Part shown: positions 12,101-24,290 of the stretch, piece by piece
Numbering within the stretch: position 1 is the stretch's first letter
Layout: every line of letters starts with the position of its first letter
Assembly (NCBI RefSeq): GCF_002999335.1
Contig: NW_020312657.1
Location: 62,001 to 126,000, forward strand
Origin: Cyclospora cayetanensis
Taxonomy: Eukaryota > Apicomplexa > Conoidasida > Eucoccidiorida > Eimeriidae
Length of the DNA: 64,000 bases
Direction: 5' to 3'
Translations under genes and position numbers: made by a program
The notes under the pieces: model-generated
Seen by the model: only the letters and a program-made list of their open reading frames with translations
Told to the model about the DNA's origin: nothing
The model's database searches: none

Positions 12101-15100
12101 TTCTCTGCGTTTTCAGGTCCCTGTTAAAGGGGAATTGATTCTTACTGCTGGCACCATCCATACTCCCCAAATTCTTCTGCAATCAGGTGCTCTGCTTCTG
12201 CCCACCATTTCAAAATCTGCTGCTACCCGCTGGAATTCATACTTGCGCACTGCATTATCTTTCATAATCTATATGAAGTATGTGAGTGTCTGCACTAAGT
12301 GAAAAAGGGCGACACTAATGTGCAACGCTTTATAGAACAGTTCAGCGTCCTCCCAGTTCAAATACTTACAGCACGCATGTTGGAGTGATTTGTTTGATTG
12401 CCTGTGTTTCTGCAATGCGTTTTGATTAGCTGGCTTTTCGTGTGTAATGAATGAAACTTCTTTAACATGCCGCACAATATGAGATTTTCATGTATCTTTT
12501 GGGAAGTGCGAATGAGCCTGCAGGAGTCGGCGACCCCGCTGAGCTAAAGAAACTCCGGTTGGAGCCGGTACTCAATATTCCAGGGGTCGGTAAAAATCTG
12601 CAGGTGCGGCACTGACTAGCTAGCTTGTATCAGAGTATTCCGCAGTCGTTTCTTAAAGTGCAGGCGTGAATAGATGTGGATTCATGTCGTGAACCTCATG
12701 TTCTGAGGCTTAAAGCCGTTGAGTTTAAATGTTGGCACATTTCCATGTCAGCCCTTGGTCGCGGGAGGCTGCCTTGCCGTGCACGTGGTTGTTGCCGTTG
12801 CGCTTGTTGTGTGTTTGCTATTAACGTTTACTGGGGGAGAAAACTCTTTCAACTTGCATGCATTTGTGTGTTGGGTGTGTGCACAAGCAGGACCACGTGT
12901 TTACCCCGCGGACCTTTGTGCTGAAAGACGAAGTGAACTTGGAAGAATTTGCCAGTACATTTCCCACAGTGCGAAGTGGCGAAGATGATTTTGCACAGGT
13001 TTGTCTCAGTTACTATGAGCCGATATACAACACAAAGTTCACTGTTTTGCAACAACTTGTTTGGGGAAGGGCAGTGTCAGCGGAGTAGCATGTGGAAAGA
13101 AGAGTAACAGATGAAAGAGAGCTTGACATACACATGACGCGAAGCGAAGAGGGTCGGACGAACACAGCACAGTACAGACCAATACAGGGGATACTTTGCT
13201 TCAGCGCACCAATTGTCATGCGATGAACTGGCTGCTGGCTACAGACTGAGGGCGACACTCATGTAAAGCGGCTTGAGAAGTATGCGGCCTTATATGGCAG
13301 CGGAGTGTCACTAGACATCAACGCTGAAGGAGGCTGGCAGCCGTTCTCTTCCACAGAGGCCGGAGACTCTCAAGAAGCCACACATGTCCAGAGAACGTCA
13401 ATTTCAATTAAAACAGCTAATGAACTAAGGGGAACCCAGCTAGGAACGATCTGGAGATATCTAACCAAGCAAACGGGACTCCTAGCTTCCTCAGGTGCAA
13501 AAAATCTCAAATATACACACATTGCAAACCGGAATCTGTAGAGTGTACGACGGGTTCTTATCATCCCTTTCGTATCGTTTCCATCATTCGAAAGCGAAGT
13601 TTGCTCGGTGTAGCAGTGCTCAACACCTGTAGAGACTCTGAGAATCACAGAGTGACGCAGTTCGCAGCAAATGCGACAATGAAGCAAACAAATTGGGTGG
13701 GTGGGTGGCTTCAGGGGTCGAGGCGCACGTGGTTTCTGAGCACTTCAGCTCTCTTGAAGATGAGGAAAATGAGAATACAGGGCTGCCCTCCTCATGCCCG
13801 CCCGGAATTCCCCTTCCCGATATTCAGCTTCATTTCCTGAACGGTATGCCTTTACACGAAATTGTCGCGTCTCATCGCGTTTTCAGATTGATCAGCCTTC
13901 TTTCTTTTCTGTATGTGCATCTACTACAATAGGGCTATCTGTTCCTCGGTTTCTCTCGCTCGCTACCCCATTGCATCCTGTACAATTAACCGAGGTCTGC
14001 CCTGGTAGCGCTGTTCCCTTCCCATCGCCCTTCTCTTCATGTCGCTTCTACTGCGCAGTGATACCCCTTCAGAAAACATTGCCTTAAGTTGTAGGTGTCA
14101 CTGCATATGCGCGTGTATACGTACATTTTTCGGCATGTTCATTCTTCAGCTATGCCGGACGCTGCGTTTATGAAGACGCGTTTAAATGTACCCGATTGGT
14201 TTCCTTTTATTGTGGGGACGCCTGAAGACTGGGGAAATGCATATCATGCTCCCAAATTGCATGGGATCGTGATGATGCCCGTATTGCTGCACCCCCGATC
14301 TAGGGGTACAGTCTCCTTGGCTCCCACCTCGATTCCGCCGACTTGGTTTCTTGACGAAAAATCCCAGAAGGACGCAGAGGGAACGGTGTTCGCTAATCCA
14401 ATCAGCAGCCCTCAAATTGACCCGCAGTATCTCAGCAACAGGCGGGATGTAGCGGCTCTAGTAAAAGGTCATTATGCACATAAAAATGCACGGAAACAAG
14501 CACCCAGTTCTCCCTCTGCACCCTTCTCCTGTGTTGATATGTTGTCTTCCCTTGTTTCTCCTCGAGGGCCTCAGCACCCGCGACTCCTTCCACTGCCTTT
14601 CCTCTCCAAAAGTCTATTGTTGTGTGCAGGTTCCTCTTTACTTCGCACATGTGCCGAGCTTCTTTGTCTCTCTCTTTTCTTCCTTCTTGCTCCTCCTGCC
14701 TTCTGTTCTCGCTGTTCATCAGTCGGCTCCATCTCCCGCTGCTCCATCATCTGTGAGCTCCTTTTATGCGCACAGGCCTTGGCATGGTGAAGGCCATTGC
14801 GTCTTCCAGGCCATTCGCCTCGCTCATTAAAAAGGAGATGGTGCCTCAATGCCACCCCGAGGTGTTTCGCAGAATATTCGTGCCTAACGATTTCACGGGA
14901 GATGCATACGTGGGCGTGGACAAAAGGGCGCCTCAAGGGGGTGCCGTCGGTGACAATAATCGCCCCAAAGAGGGCCTTGAGGGATCTCCCTTTAACGAGT
15001 CCTCTTGTGATTCTGTGGATTGCGCGGAGGGCATCCTTTCTTCACTCTCTGCTAAAATAGCGGCAAAGTATCCAGAGTTGGCCGCAGTAGATCCTGTGTT

Positions 15101-15620
15101 GCCTCGTGTATGCGCGTTGGCAGTGGCGCATGAGCAGGGACGTATTAGTGACGAGGAGTGGGCAATGGGCTTTGTCCGGTTGTTTACATTGACGCTTTAC
15201 CACCCTGTTGGCACCTGCAAGATGGGAGTAGCTGATGAGGCTTTCCTCAAGACCATGGGGAGGGAAACCGGAGAAGGAGCCGTACAGGGCGCAGAACAGA
15301 CAGGCGTTGGAGCTGCAGCTAAGGGAGGCAGTAGTAGCGATCACACGGACGCCCTTGATGAAAAAATACCGAAGAACACGCAGACAAATGAAAGGCTCGC
15401 AGAGAAAAGGGAAGATGAGGTGTCTCTTCCTCCTGCATGGTCTGCAACGGCGGTAGTGGATGGGTCGCTTCGTCTGTGTGGTGGCTTTTGCGTGGGAAAT
15501 GTTTCCATTGCAGATGCCTCGGTGCTGCCGCATCTCCCGTCTGGCAACACCCATTTGCCCGTGGTGCTTGTAGCTCATGTTGCTGCGGAAGCCCTGAGCG
15601 AGCGGTGGCTGCAGGGCTAG
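9156..15620 (+). CDS. GMC-family FAD oxidoreductase, membrane-anchored
   Basis: Glucose-methanol-choline family enzyme; these flavoproteins oxidise alcohols, substrate here unknown. Eleven exons, all phase-consistent: 9156-10442, 10753-10961, 11250-11514, 11665-11946, 12117-12186, 12524-12603, 12891-12998, 13245-13494, 13715-13843, 14150-14467, 14776-15620; about 1,280 residues. Visible motifs: FAD-binding IVVGGGTAG at residues 330-338 followed by LLLEAGG; GMC signature KALGGSSWLNYMLFVRG; LTAGTIHTPQILLQSG (second signature); NIPGVGKNLQDH; and C-terminal HPVGTCKMG (His about 1142) and LPSGNTH (Asn about 1257), the usual catalytic His/Asn pair. It is about twice the usual 550-600 residues: some 325 residues precede the FAD motif, including a hydrophobic segment at about 132-160 likely to span a membrane, and acidic or disordered insertions interrupt the catalytic part. 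The start at 9156 is the first ATG of the open frame; an earlier exon cannot be excluded. Confidence 0.93.
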
Positions 15621-16481
15621 GCGGAGGACAGCGGGGGGTAAGGCAGGAGAGACTGCACGCGCCTCCTGGTAATCTTCTTGGATGGTTCGATGTGTCATTG
15701 GCGGCGCCTCATGATCGCAATTCCCACGTTTCTTGCTTTGAAATGCAGGAAGCGATGCGGCGAGATGTCGATACTGAACGCGCTAGAGCTTAGGCTGCTA
15801 GGTATACGCACCCCCGGAATGTAGCATGAAGAGGCAAATGCTCTGATCAAGCAGGCGCATTGGTTTTGGGCGGAAGGGAAACTGGAACAGAGGGGACACG
15901 GGCAGAGATGAGGCTTGAAGGGCAGTCAGGTTCAGAGATAGAGTGTGCATGAGACAGAAAAAGAAAGGGCGAAAGCAAGAGCGGCGTATTGGCCGTGTCG
16001 GCCCTCTCGTGTCTGGCCCTCCCTGAGCACGCTTGCTGAAAGGCTGCCAACCAGCAAACCTGCATCCCTTTGCGTTTCTTGGCAACTTGTTTGTCGCCAT
16101 CTGGGCCGTTAGCTACACCCGGCTTGCTTCCACAGGCAAACCGCAAAATGATTTCAGACGGCGAGACTGCCTGACTTCTCCGTGCATCTAAGCTTTTTAG
16201 CGAAAGCCTTAAGCAATCGTGCACAGGGGGAAAAATACCAGGTCTATACCCAAAAGTGTAAATTCTAGCGCCTCAAGCATCCAGTTGTGCCGCATGGTGA
16301 GCTTATGTTTTAGATGTCGAATTGTTCGTGCACGCCCAACGATTCAGCGCGGCAGCCCAGCAAGGCAGGCAGGAGTTTTTAGAGCAGTGGCTACAAGGCC
16401 TTCTATGGCTTCATCTAACCCTAAGTACCCCAACTAACTGACCACAGATCCCTAGAAATCTGTTTGGGAGTCCCGTGTGCT
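15621..16481. other. Convergent 3' flank
   Basis: Lies between the 3' ends of the GMC gene (+) and PRP4 (-). No coding content is recognised; it presumably holds both 3' UTRs. Confidence 0.5.
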
Positions 16482-19400
16482 CTACGAGTCAGCGGGCTTT
16501 TCTTCCTTATACTGCTGCAACAGCATATCCCTGGTTTCTTGCTGACTGTACAACCCGTTACAATGCCAAAGCTTCCACGTCCGATCAAATCCCACGCTGG
16601 CAACGACGTCTCCGCCACCGATGCCTCTTCTTTCCTCCCCGTCGTAAAGCGTGTCCTTGTGGGAGTCTTCCTTGGTGGAGCACCCGTTCGCGTGTTCTTC
16701 TTTGACTTCTTTATGCAACGGGGAAACACCTTCGGCGGAGCCGCTTGGGAAGGCCTGCGAAGTCTCTAGGATGTCGATGCCCATTACCTTCCCGTCATGA
16801 GCGGGGAGGCTTTTCTGCAGAGAAAAGTCCGTGCAGGACCAGACCTTCACCAGCCCGTCGAAACCCGAAGTGTATAGACACCGCCCACTCCCTGGCTCAA
16901 AGATACACTCCGTGATCATCTTAGTGTGAGCGGGGATCGTAAGCAACGCCTGAGAAACACAGGCTGCTGCGGAGGTTCCCTTCTCTGCCGCAGCAGCACG
17001 CGCTGCAGCGGACGTTGTCGCAACTTTGCGCAAATCCCAAAGCTTCACGCAGTTGTCATCGCCGCCGGTGACCATCCAGTTGGCACACACGGGGTGTACA
17101 GACAACGCCACCACTTGCTTTACGTGCGCGGCAATGTCCACCACTCCCCGTCCCACTCGCAGATCCGTAACCTTCACCAGTCCCATTAAATCGGATGTAA
17201 CTGCCAGCGACCCGTCGGGATGGAAACATAGCGCATACACCGCAGCTGAGTGGCCCTCCTGTACACGCACACATGCAAGCAAGCATGCCCATATGTGCCT
17301 ACACACATCTACCCATACACCGCATTAGCCCCCCGGGGGTGAACAAGCCGCCGCGAATCGCCGGCTCCATCTTCTACGAGCACGCTTCCGAAACTTCCAG
17401 AGAGGAGAAGCATTTGTACACGCAGACATGCAAGCGTGAAAAGAGCTAAAAGGTGCCACGTATCTCCCAATCAGAAGCCCCTCCTGCCCTGCCTGCAAAA
17501 GAATTTCTTGTCTTGTCTCCACGTCCCAGAGTCTCCATGTCTCGTCATGCGAGGTAGTGGCTAGAGAGCGTCCTGCGAGGCGCATGCGCAAACAGAGCAT
17601 CAGGACGGCTCTCGTGTGGAGGGGTATCGCCACATTCTTCCTAATTGGGCCTAATTGCACTGTCTCTTCAAGCGCGTCGCTTGACACATCAGCGCTTTGC
17701 CAAGAGGCCTTCTCTAGCCGTGCATGTTGCACACACCTGTAGGGTGAAAAACGACTCTATTGACTCGTTCTTCGTGGCCTGTTAGTTTGCCGACAAGCAG
17801 CTTCGCAGAGGCAGCGGACGCCCCCTGCAGTCCACACTTCGCCGCCCTCCCCAAATCCCAAAGGCATACTGTGGCATCCGCAGAGCCACTGGCCAGCAGC
17901 AAACTCTGAGCAGCAGCAGCAGCCACCAGCAACACACACACAGGCAGCAAAAACAGGCACTTCTCTGCAGCTGTGCTGCACACGCATGCATGCGACTCGC
18001 AGCCAGACTGCAGCGGCCACCTAGGCGGCTTCACGACGCCTCCATGACCAAGAGTGCAGAAACGCCAAAGCTGCAAAATACGACGACGCGCGTTCCCAGC
18101 GGCTACTCTCCCGTCCCTCCAGCCTTTCCGCCCCCATGCAACGACACTGTTTGTTCACGTCTTTCCCCCCTACCCCCCCCTATTCCCCCCACTATACACC
18201 ATGACGCACATCGCCACCACCCGCCTGAGGAGGCGTCCACGCAAGGGAGTGCACGCGAGTCTGGTGCTGCTTCAATTGCAGCAGCAGACGGCCGTCCGAG
18301 GGCCTCCATATCTTTACACTCTCCCCCCAAGAGGCCGTCGCCAGCAGCGTCTTGCTTCCGCCAGCAAATTCCAGCTGCTGCGCCTCTTCTTCAGCCCGAA
18401 GTGCCGCCTCTCCCTGCGCAGCGCCTGCTGAACCCCCACCTCTTGCGTCTGCCGCTGCGATTTCCGCAGCAAGCGGAGAGGGCGGAGAAAAACGGCAACA
18501 GGTAAGGGGCCGCTCATCGCCGACAATTGACGCGGCCAGAGACATTTTCTGCTGAATAAATTTATTAAAAAAGTGCATATCTAAGATGGGGCTGCTGGGC
18601 GGGAGGCACGAAAGACTCTTCTCCTGCTGAAGCTGTTGCGCGTGCTGTCTGTACACCGTCTCCCTCCGCAGCCGCTGCTGCGCCGCCTGACCGCTCGCAG
18701 CTGCACAAAGCTTCCTGAACGCCAACAAGGCGGGCTGCCCCTCGGTATAGAAGGTCCCCTCAATCTCCTCAGTGACCTCCTCTGCCTCGGCAGCCCCCGC
18801 ACCAGCCTCCGCCTTCGCTTGCTGCTTCTTCACGGCTATGATCCGGGCAGCAGGAGCTCCCAAATGCAATGAAGGCCGCTGCGGCGCATCAACACCTGCC
18901 GGGATGGTTCGCCCCTCCGCCAACAGCCCCTTAAGACGGGCCCTCCGCTCGAAGGGACCCTCTCCAAAAAGTGTAACCGGCTCTCCCATACGCCTGTTCA
19001 ACAACATGCCAAAAGAGATATATAAATATATATATACAAACCACACTACACAGAGGCAGGAAACGCAAAGGCGGACATGGGAGGTACTCACGCCTAGACA
19101 GCTCCTTTCAAGGAATATATATATACATACAGATGTGTATTAATATATACATATATTAATATACATAATATATATGCACACGCATGGGCACCTCCAAAGC
19201 AGAGGCGCACTCATATATTAAGCCGCGAAACCAACATTCCTTCTTCCCCCCGCAGCCATCACCACCACCATACACCCGAAGTGTGCATACGAAGCTGCAG
19301 CCCAATCCCTTTATGCAAACATCCACGCATTCCCGTGAGGCCACCCCGAGCTGAATACCATGAATTTCCTCCTACCTGAGAGCATCTCGCACATCCGCAT

Positions 19401-19773
19401 CAATAGTTGGAGCTGAGGTTTTGAAGGACGAAGCCGTTTGCTGAATCTGAAAAGCTTTCAGCTTCTCTTCGTGCTGAGCCACCGCTGCATCCATCTGCAC
19501 TCCTGTTTCGCCATCCTGAGGGCTCTCACTAGAGGGCAGTGGTCGATCCTCGGAATCCGAGGGCTGGAGCTCCTGGGGGGCCTCTTCCTCCCGCACAGCG
19601 GCCGCAGTAGCACTGGCGGTTTCTGTGATTTTCCCATAGTACAGATGACTCTTGGTCTGGACACCACCCCGCTCGGCGTCAGCAGTGCCAGGCCCTGAAG
19701 AGGGTCGGGGCCTCGATTGATCTGACATTTGCCGAAGTATGGATGGTTGTGTGCAAGTTCGTCTTTTAGACAA
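16482..19773 (-). CDS. PRPF4: U4/U6 snRNP protein PRP4, WD40 repeats
   Basis: Five exons: 19773-19376, 18993-18210, 17905-17737, 17572-17493 and 17258-16482; 735 residues. After a disordered N-terminus comes the PRP4-specific element (TIDADVRDALRRMGEP then VTLFGEGPFERRARL), which in other species contacts U4/U6 snRNA. WD40 repeats fill the rest: SWGESVKIWRPSDG, SGSADATVCLWDL, TTSHDETWRLWDVETRQEI, TGGDDNCVKLWDLR, TSGFDGLVKVWSC and SVGFDRTWKLWHCNGL, in the same order as human PRPF4. The tri-snRNP needs this protein for assembly. An acidic insertion of about 50 residues splits the last repeat. The exon 4 donor is odd: homology demands CAG|GCAGGG, a GC-AG intron; the alternative GT donor (TAC|GTGGCA at 17460) would add eleven residues inside a blade. 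The start is the first ATG of the frame; a second (MSDQSRP) lies 15 codons inside. Confidence 0.93.
19005..19176. repeat. AT-rich microsatellite in PRP4 intron 1
   Basis: Imperfect (TA)n and ATATACATA-type repeats interspersed with short GC-containing bases, all inside the first intron of PRP4. Confidence 0.75.
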
Positions 19774-20990
19774 GCGGACGACGGGGGGCGGTGCAGATAT
19801 GGCTGCCAGGGCAGTGCGAGGAGGTTAAGAAAGCCGATGGATGGATAGAAGAGGCTAGGCGGATGCCTGCATTGTGAGCTATTTAATACTATATCTCATG
19901 AAGAAAAACCGGCCGCTGGCGTTGGGGGCCCTAAGAGGGCCCTGCAGAGACTTTGAGACTAGCGGGATGAAGAGCATGCGGTTCAACGCCGAGATACCCG
20001 CGTCTATATGTCTTCGATTCATAAAGGGTAAAGGGACAAAGGAGTAAAGGAAGCCGCAACTGGGGCGCTGCAACCCGCGGTTACCCGCGAGTGCATGCTA
20101 CCGACAGCCCCAATGGCAGTGAAGAAAAAGAGGATCTAGAGAAGTTTTCCTGCGAAGTACGTTGCGAATAGAGATAAATAATGCGTGTTTCAAGGCTGTT
20201 CCTATGTGGAATGCTTCCTGAATTCTCATCAGAAGCGGGAAGCTTGAGGGCCAAGTGTGTTCAAGTCAGCCTAGGAAAACGGCTGTGAAGGGTTGTCCTG
20301 TTTCTTTTTCTTCGACATTCACCATGAGACACTAAAGACCATGCAGTATGGCCTGTGAAGTGCAGCCAAATGCCAAGACTTCTGCTAATGAATTCGGCCG
20401 CGGCTGGCACCGCCGGATTCAGGAAAATGAACGCCTGGCGTTGCAGTGCGATTTGCAACGGCGGGGCCTCTGCCTTGTTTCGGCGTAGCGATTTTCTTTG
20501 TTCCGCTTTCCATTATTTCTGTTGTGGCCGGTGGATCACAGCTGTCTGCCCCACCTCAGCATGCCATTCTGCGGCAGCGTCCGGAGAAGTGCTCAACGAC
20601 GCACCCAGAAGCAGCTCAAAGCAGGCACTCCGAGTCCATCAAAGCCTCGGGTTAGTTCTTCGCCTTTCTGGTCTGCGTCTGGCCAAGGCAAGTTCTCCTA
20701 GTGTCTTTTCGCGCCTCTCTGCCTTGTCCCTGTGGCTGCATGTCTGTGTGGAATGTGGTACTGAACTGTTCTACTCGATTTCGTCGGGTAATTATGTTCA
20801 TTTTGATGAGGCAACTTGTGGCGCATGTGTGCAATCATATAGTTTGGGAAGATAAATGAAGCCAATTTTCCTTGCCTAGGAATATTGTAAACAGAAAAAT
20901 CGTTCTGTGGTGCAGCTACCGGACCTCACGTTTGAGCTCACTGTGAGAGTAGAGCAAACACTGAGTACTGCGTATGCCTGTTTGTTCCAG
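19774..20990. other. Divergent intergenic region
   Basis: Lies between the 5' ends of PRP4 (-) and mL41 (+). It probably holds both promoters and leaders. A pyrimidine-rich stretch ending TTTGTTCCAG directly before the mL41 ATG at 20991 looks like a leader-intron acceptor, so an upstream coding exon (a mitochondrial presequence) may lie here; none could be assigned. Confidence 0.45.
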
Positions 20991-21868
20991 ATGGGACCGA
21001 GCAAAGGCAGAGGGCCTCTAATTGCAAAGTATGCCCCTGCTGGATTCAAGAAGGGCTTCGGCGCCGTTGGTTTAGGCAGACACACGAAGAAGGGTAGGCC
21101 CTCGAATGCAATGAAGACCTCCCGCAGACATTTAGTGAACAAATGATGAGGCCTATTGAGGACTCATGCTTAGAATTGATTAGGTACAGCTTCGAGAGCT
21201 TGCGTTTCTTTGACGCGCCCCTGGTGGAGGTGGTTTCTGCATTCTATGTGGACTGACCTCATTCTCTGTATGGCATGCAGGCATTTTAGGGACCAGTGAC
21301 AAACCTGTGCGTTGCGCCTTTCTCAACATGTGCATCGCTTTCGTGCAAATTCGTAGTGTCTGGTGCTTGTATACAGTGGCCAGGGGACGTTCTCACGAGA
21401 GGTACTGCTTGTAGACGGCCTGCCCGCCCTCATTGCATGCGTTGCGTTGCCCTCTCTCAGGTTTCTTCTTGATCAATTCAATGCTAGTTCCTAAATTTCA
21501 TGTCTCAAATTTGGAAGGATGTGAGGTACGTAGTTTCACTCATCGTTTTGTCCACGAAATCATCTAGCGTAGTCCTCACAAGCGTTGAGCTGTTTCATGT
21601 CCTCTTCTCTCAGCAGACCACGCTAGTGGTTGCCTTGTTTTAGCGTTTCCCTAGTGGCCGCTACCATTCTAAATCGGCCATCGATTCTTATAGAACGTCT
21701 TCAGCCCTCCGTTCCTTACTCTGGATAGCCCTTTCCCCCCTTCCCGCCTTTCCTCCCCCACGAGAGTCTTCGGTCTGTTTGGTCTGTGTGCAGCTCAAAC
21801 CCTACGTAAGCCCCGAAACTTACAAAGTCGCGACGCAGAAATTCTGGTCTGCCGACCTGGACGACTAG
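20991..21868 (+). CDS. MRPL41: Mitochondrial ribosomal protein mL41
   Basis: Three exons, 20991-21093, 21461-21525 and 21794-21868, with borders AAGG|GTAGGC, CTCAG|GTTTC, GAG|GTACGT and GTGCAG|CTCAA; 80 residues. The diagnostic part is KKGFFLINSMLVPKFHVSNLE followed by LKPYV, which aligns with the [26 protein letters not shown] core of mL41, a late-assembling protein of the mitochondrial large subunit. The N-terminus is basic and Gly-rich, as in the family. The protein is much shorter than the human one, lacking its C-terminal extension, and ends WSADLDD. No clear mitochondrial presequence follows the chosen ATG. A splice acceptor abuts that ATG, so extra N-terminal sequence may come from an unseen upstream exon. 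Confidence 0.82.
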
Positions 21869-22752
21869 CCTGACTTCCCCATTCATCATACGGCTTATTT
21901 TAGCAGTTAGAGGTGTAATGGTGAGGGATCGGGAGGCCTGCGTCTATCGGCTGCACAGACACCCAGACGCCCACAGCCTCGGCCGTAGCTGCTTAAGGGC
22001 TGAGGCCTAACCGCGTTTGCTCTGTTTCACTGGCTGCGATTTGAAATGTGTAACTGCATATCTGCTGTGAAGCTGAAAGTGAGATCCTTCATCTGCAGGG
22101 TCCTCCCCAAAAGTACTATTAGATGAAACCGTAGCAGCGGATGTGTGATTAAGCTCCTAGAGTTAACGATTACTCTGGCACCTCCTACCACCTCCAACTA
22201 TACATGGTGGCCTCTCTGCAGTAGTGCTCGAAATGCCGCCGGGCTGCTAAAGCCGGATCAAACTCGTTATCCCAGCCAACTAGGTGCCTCTTAGTACGTA
22301 ACCTGCCCACTGTATCCCCCCACCTGATGGCCAAACTCTAATAAACGCCAGGAAACTGCAGCTTTCCGGGGTCACGGCGCCTACGGCAACGTATACGTAT
22401 AAATCAAAGAAAGTTGAAGCGAGCACCACCGGCTGTCCGCGACTTAATTTTTATCCAGGAAACCTGCATGCTAACACAAGTTGAGGGAACTGAAAGCCCT
22501 TGCTCCTTGTTGGCTCTCTCAATGCGTGGACGCACATCCAAAGGGGAAAGGGGCCACAGCAGTGAGGGCTGCAGCGTCCGCTTTCGCACGCTTCCTTGCG
22601 CACACCGTCTGCCAAAGAAAGGGGAAGTTGCAGTGGCCCGCCTCTGCGACGTTTTCGAAAGGCAAAGAGTACACCAAACATAAACTGGTGGGCATCTTTA
22701 AGGTGCTGTTCGCACAGGAAGCCCTGAAGTGTTCAGAGGTCCACGGGTATAT
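21869..22752. other. Convergent 3' flank
   Basis: Between the 3' ends of mL41 (+) and the NIFK-like gene (-). No coding content is recognised; short open frames at 22404-22683 lack homology. Confidence 0.5.
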
Positions 22753-23787
22753 TCATGAAGCTGTTGTTGCAATACTGCTAACTGACTTCCTTCGGGGCCG
22801 CACGTTTGCTTTCTTGACATTGCGTTCCCCCTGGCTTTCATACTTCATCCACTCCCCAAAGTGCCCTCCTTGCCGATCCTCTGCTTCGAGTTCTGGCAAC
22901 TCTAGATCTATTCCCATTTCCTTGAGAGTCGCCAATTTTCTTTTCATTCTCTTTTCTACAGCCTTGATCTCCCTAGCAGAGGGCCGCTGATCTTCCGGTT
23001 TGTTATGCTTCGCGGCGGCGATCGACTGCCAATTGATGTGTCTAAAGGGCTTATCGCAGTTCTTGAATACGTGATCTTCGACCTGCCCTTTCTCCATCAG
23101 GCGGCAAACAAGAGTTCGCCCGAACATTCTGTATTTGTCCATGGCTTTCGCTGCAATATCAGCCACTTCGCTCAGCGCGAATTCAACAAAGGCATACCCT
23201 TTGCTGTGGGCTGTCTTCCGGCTTCGAAACAGCCGCACTCGAGTTACTTCACCAAATTGACCAAAGAAAGCCTTAAGCTGAGGCTCTAGGAACCCCAAAG
23301 GCAAATGGGCGATGTAAATTACCCCCCGTTTCGCTCTTGCTTGTCTCTCTCTTCTAGAGAGCCTGGCAGGGACACGCACTTTCGATTTAGCAGCGCCTAT
23401 GCGCTTTGTCTTCTTCTTCACACGCTTCTGTGATGCCTTTACACGAGGAATTTCACCTTCATCGCTCCTCACCGGCTTTATTTCTGTACTCTGTCGAGGG
23501 CGCTTCTTAAGCTTTGGGTCGCTTGTCCGCCCGCTCTGTGATTCAGGTGGGGGCCTCCGCGCCACTTTCTTCTTCTGCGTTCCCTTCTGGCTCGCTTTCA
23601 CCGCACGCGACGCACCTCTATTGTCTCCCCCTGATATGCGCTTTTTAATACCCGTGGCTTTCTTCTTTCCCGCGGCCTTCTTGGGCTTCTGACTGACGCC
23701 GCAGGCCTTCCCTGAGGAGGCATCTTTGCGCTTAGCTTGCGCCGCCAGCTGCGATCGAGGGGCCTTAAGGTCCTTCCCCATCTTCAT
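22753..23787 (-). CDS. Nucleolar RRM protein, NIFK/Nop15 type
   Basis: A single-exon frame encodes 344 residues from the ATG at 23787. The N-terminal half (residues 1-150) is a Lys/Arg-rich, disordered tail with repeated KKK and RKR clusters suited to nucleolar targeting. One RNA-recognition motif follows: RNP2 VIYIAHL at about 157-163, the family-typical LPLGFLEPQLKAFFGQFGEV, and RNP1 KGYAFVEF at about 196-203. Behind the RRM is the FRHINW segment and a basic helix. Human NIFK (MKI67 FHA-domain interactor) and yeast Nop15 share this layout and act in 27S pre-rRNA processing for the large subunit. The frame is open upstream to an ATG at 23961, but those residues look like a leader; MKMGKDLK is the more natural start. 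The gene is divergent from TIM10, about 500 bases away. Confidence 0.85.
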   Translation of the reverse strand: MKMGKDLKAPRSQLAAQAKRKDASSGKACGVSQKPKKAAGKKKATGIKKRISGGDNRGASRAVKASQKGTQKKKVARRPPPESQSGRTSDPKLKKRPRQSTEIKPVRSDEGEIPRVKASQKRVKKKTKRIGAAKSKVRVPARLSRRERQARAKRGVIYIAHLPLGFLEPQLKAFFGQFGEVTRVRLFRSRKTAHSKGYAFVEFALSEVADIAAKAMDKYRMFGRTLVCRLMEKGQVEDHVFKNCDKPFRHINWQSIAAAKHNKPEDQRPSAREIKAVEKRMKRKLATLKEMGIDLELPELEAEDRQGGHFGEWMKYESQGERNVKKANVRPRRKSVSSIATTAS

Positions 23788-24290
23788 ATGCGTGAGCCAG
23801 TTGTGTCTGGTGATGGCTTTCGCCGAACGCGCCAGACTCGAGCACCTGTGAAAATCCAGAAGCCGTGGCCGAGGGTCACAGACTCGCGAGAAAAATGGAA
23901 ATTCCTCCACGTCACTGCATTTATGGTTGCCGCTAGAAGCCCATAGATCCAGAGGATGCAAAAAGCCAAAACCTTGTAGAAGGCCAGCAGGGCCACTGGG
24001 AACGAAGGGAGAGACTCACCGAGCAACCGGTGCAGCAGAAGCACGGGCAGATCCCCTCCGTGAGTATTCCTTGTTTTAAGGATTGGAGAGAAACGGAAAG
24101 TTTGTTAGCCTGGCCTCTGTTTCGCAGCTGTTGGGAACCGCGGGTTAAGCACGCGCAGTACCACAGGGCCCCCCACGGGGGCTGCAGCCGGAAACCCCGC
24201 AGTAGGAACACTCGTAAACTCCACTTCTTTCATTAGTTTGTCCCTTCTGCACTTTTTATACACTTGAAGTCTTCCATCACAACGCTCACC
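23788..24290. other. Divergent promoter region (NIFK-like / TIM10)
   Basis: About 500 bases between two gene starts pointing away from each other. It probably carries both promoters and leaders. No specific element is recognised. Confidence 0.45.

Noticed and set aside
16415..16436. CTAACCCTAAG near the PRP4 3' end as a telomere-like repeat
   Set aside because: Only a single unit of the CCCTAA type, not a tandem array.
20355..20855. Plus-strand 166-residue frame upstream of mL41
   Set aside because: Cys/Ser-rich and unmatched, with no in-phase splice to the mL41 exon; treated as leader or intergenic sequence.
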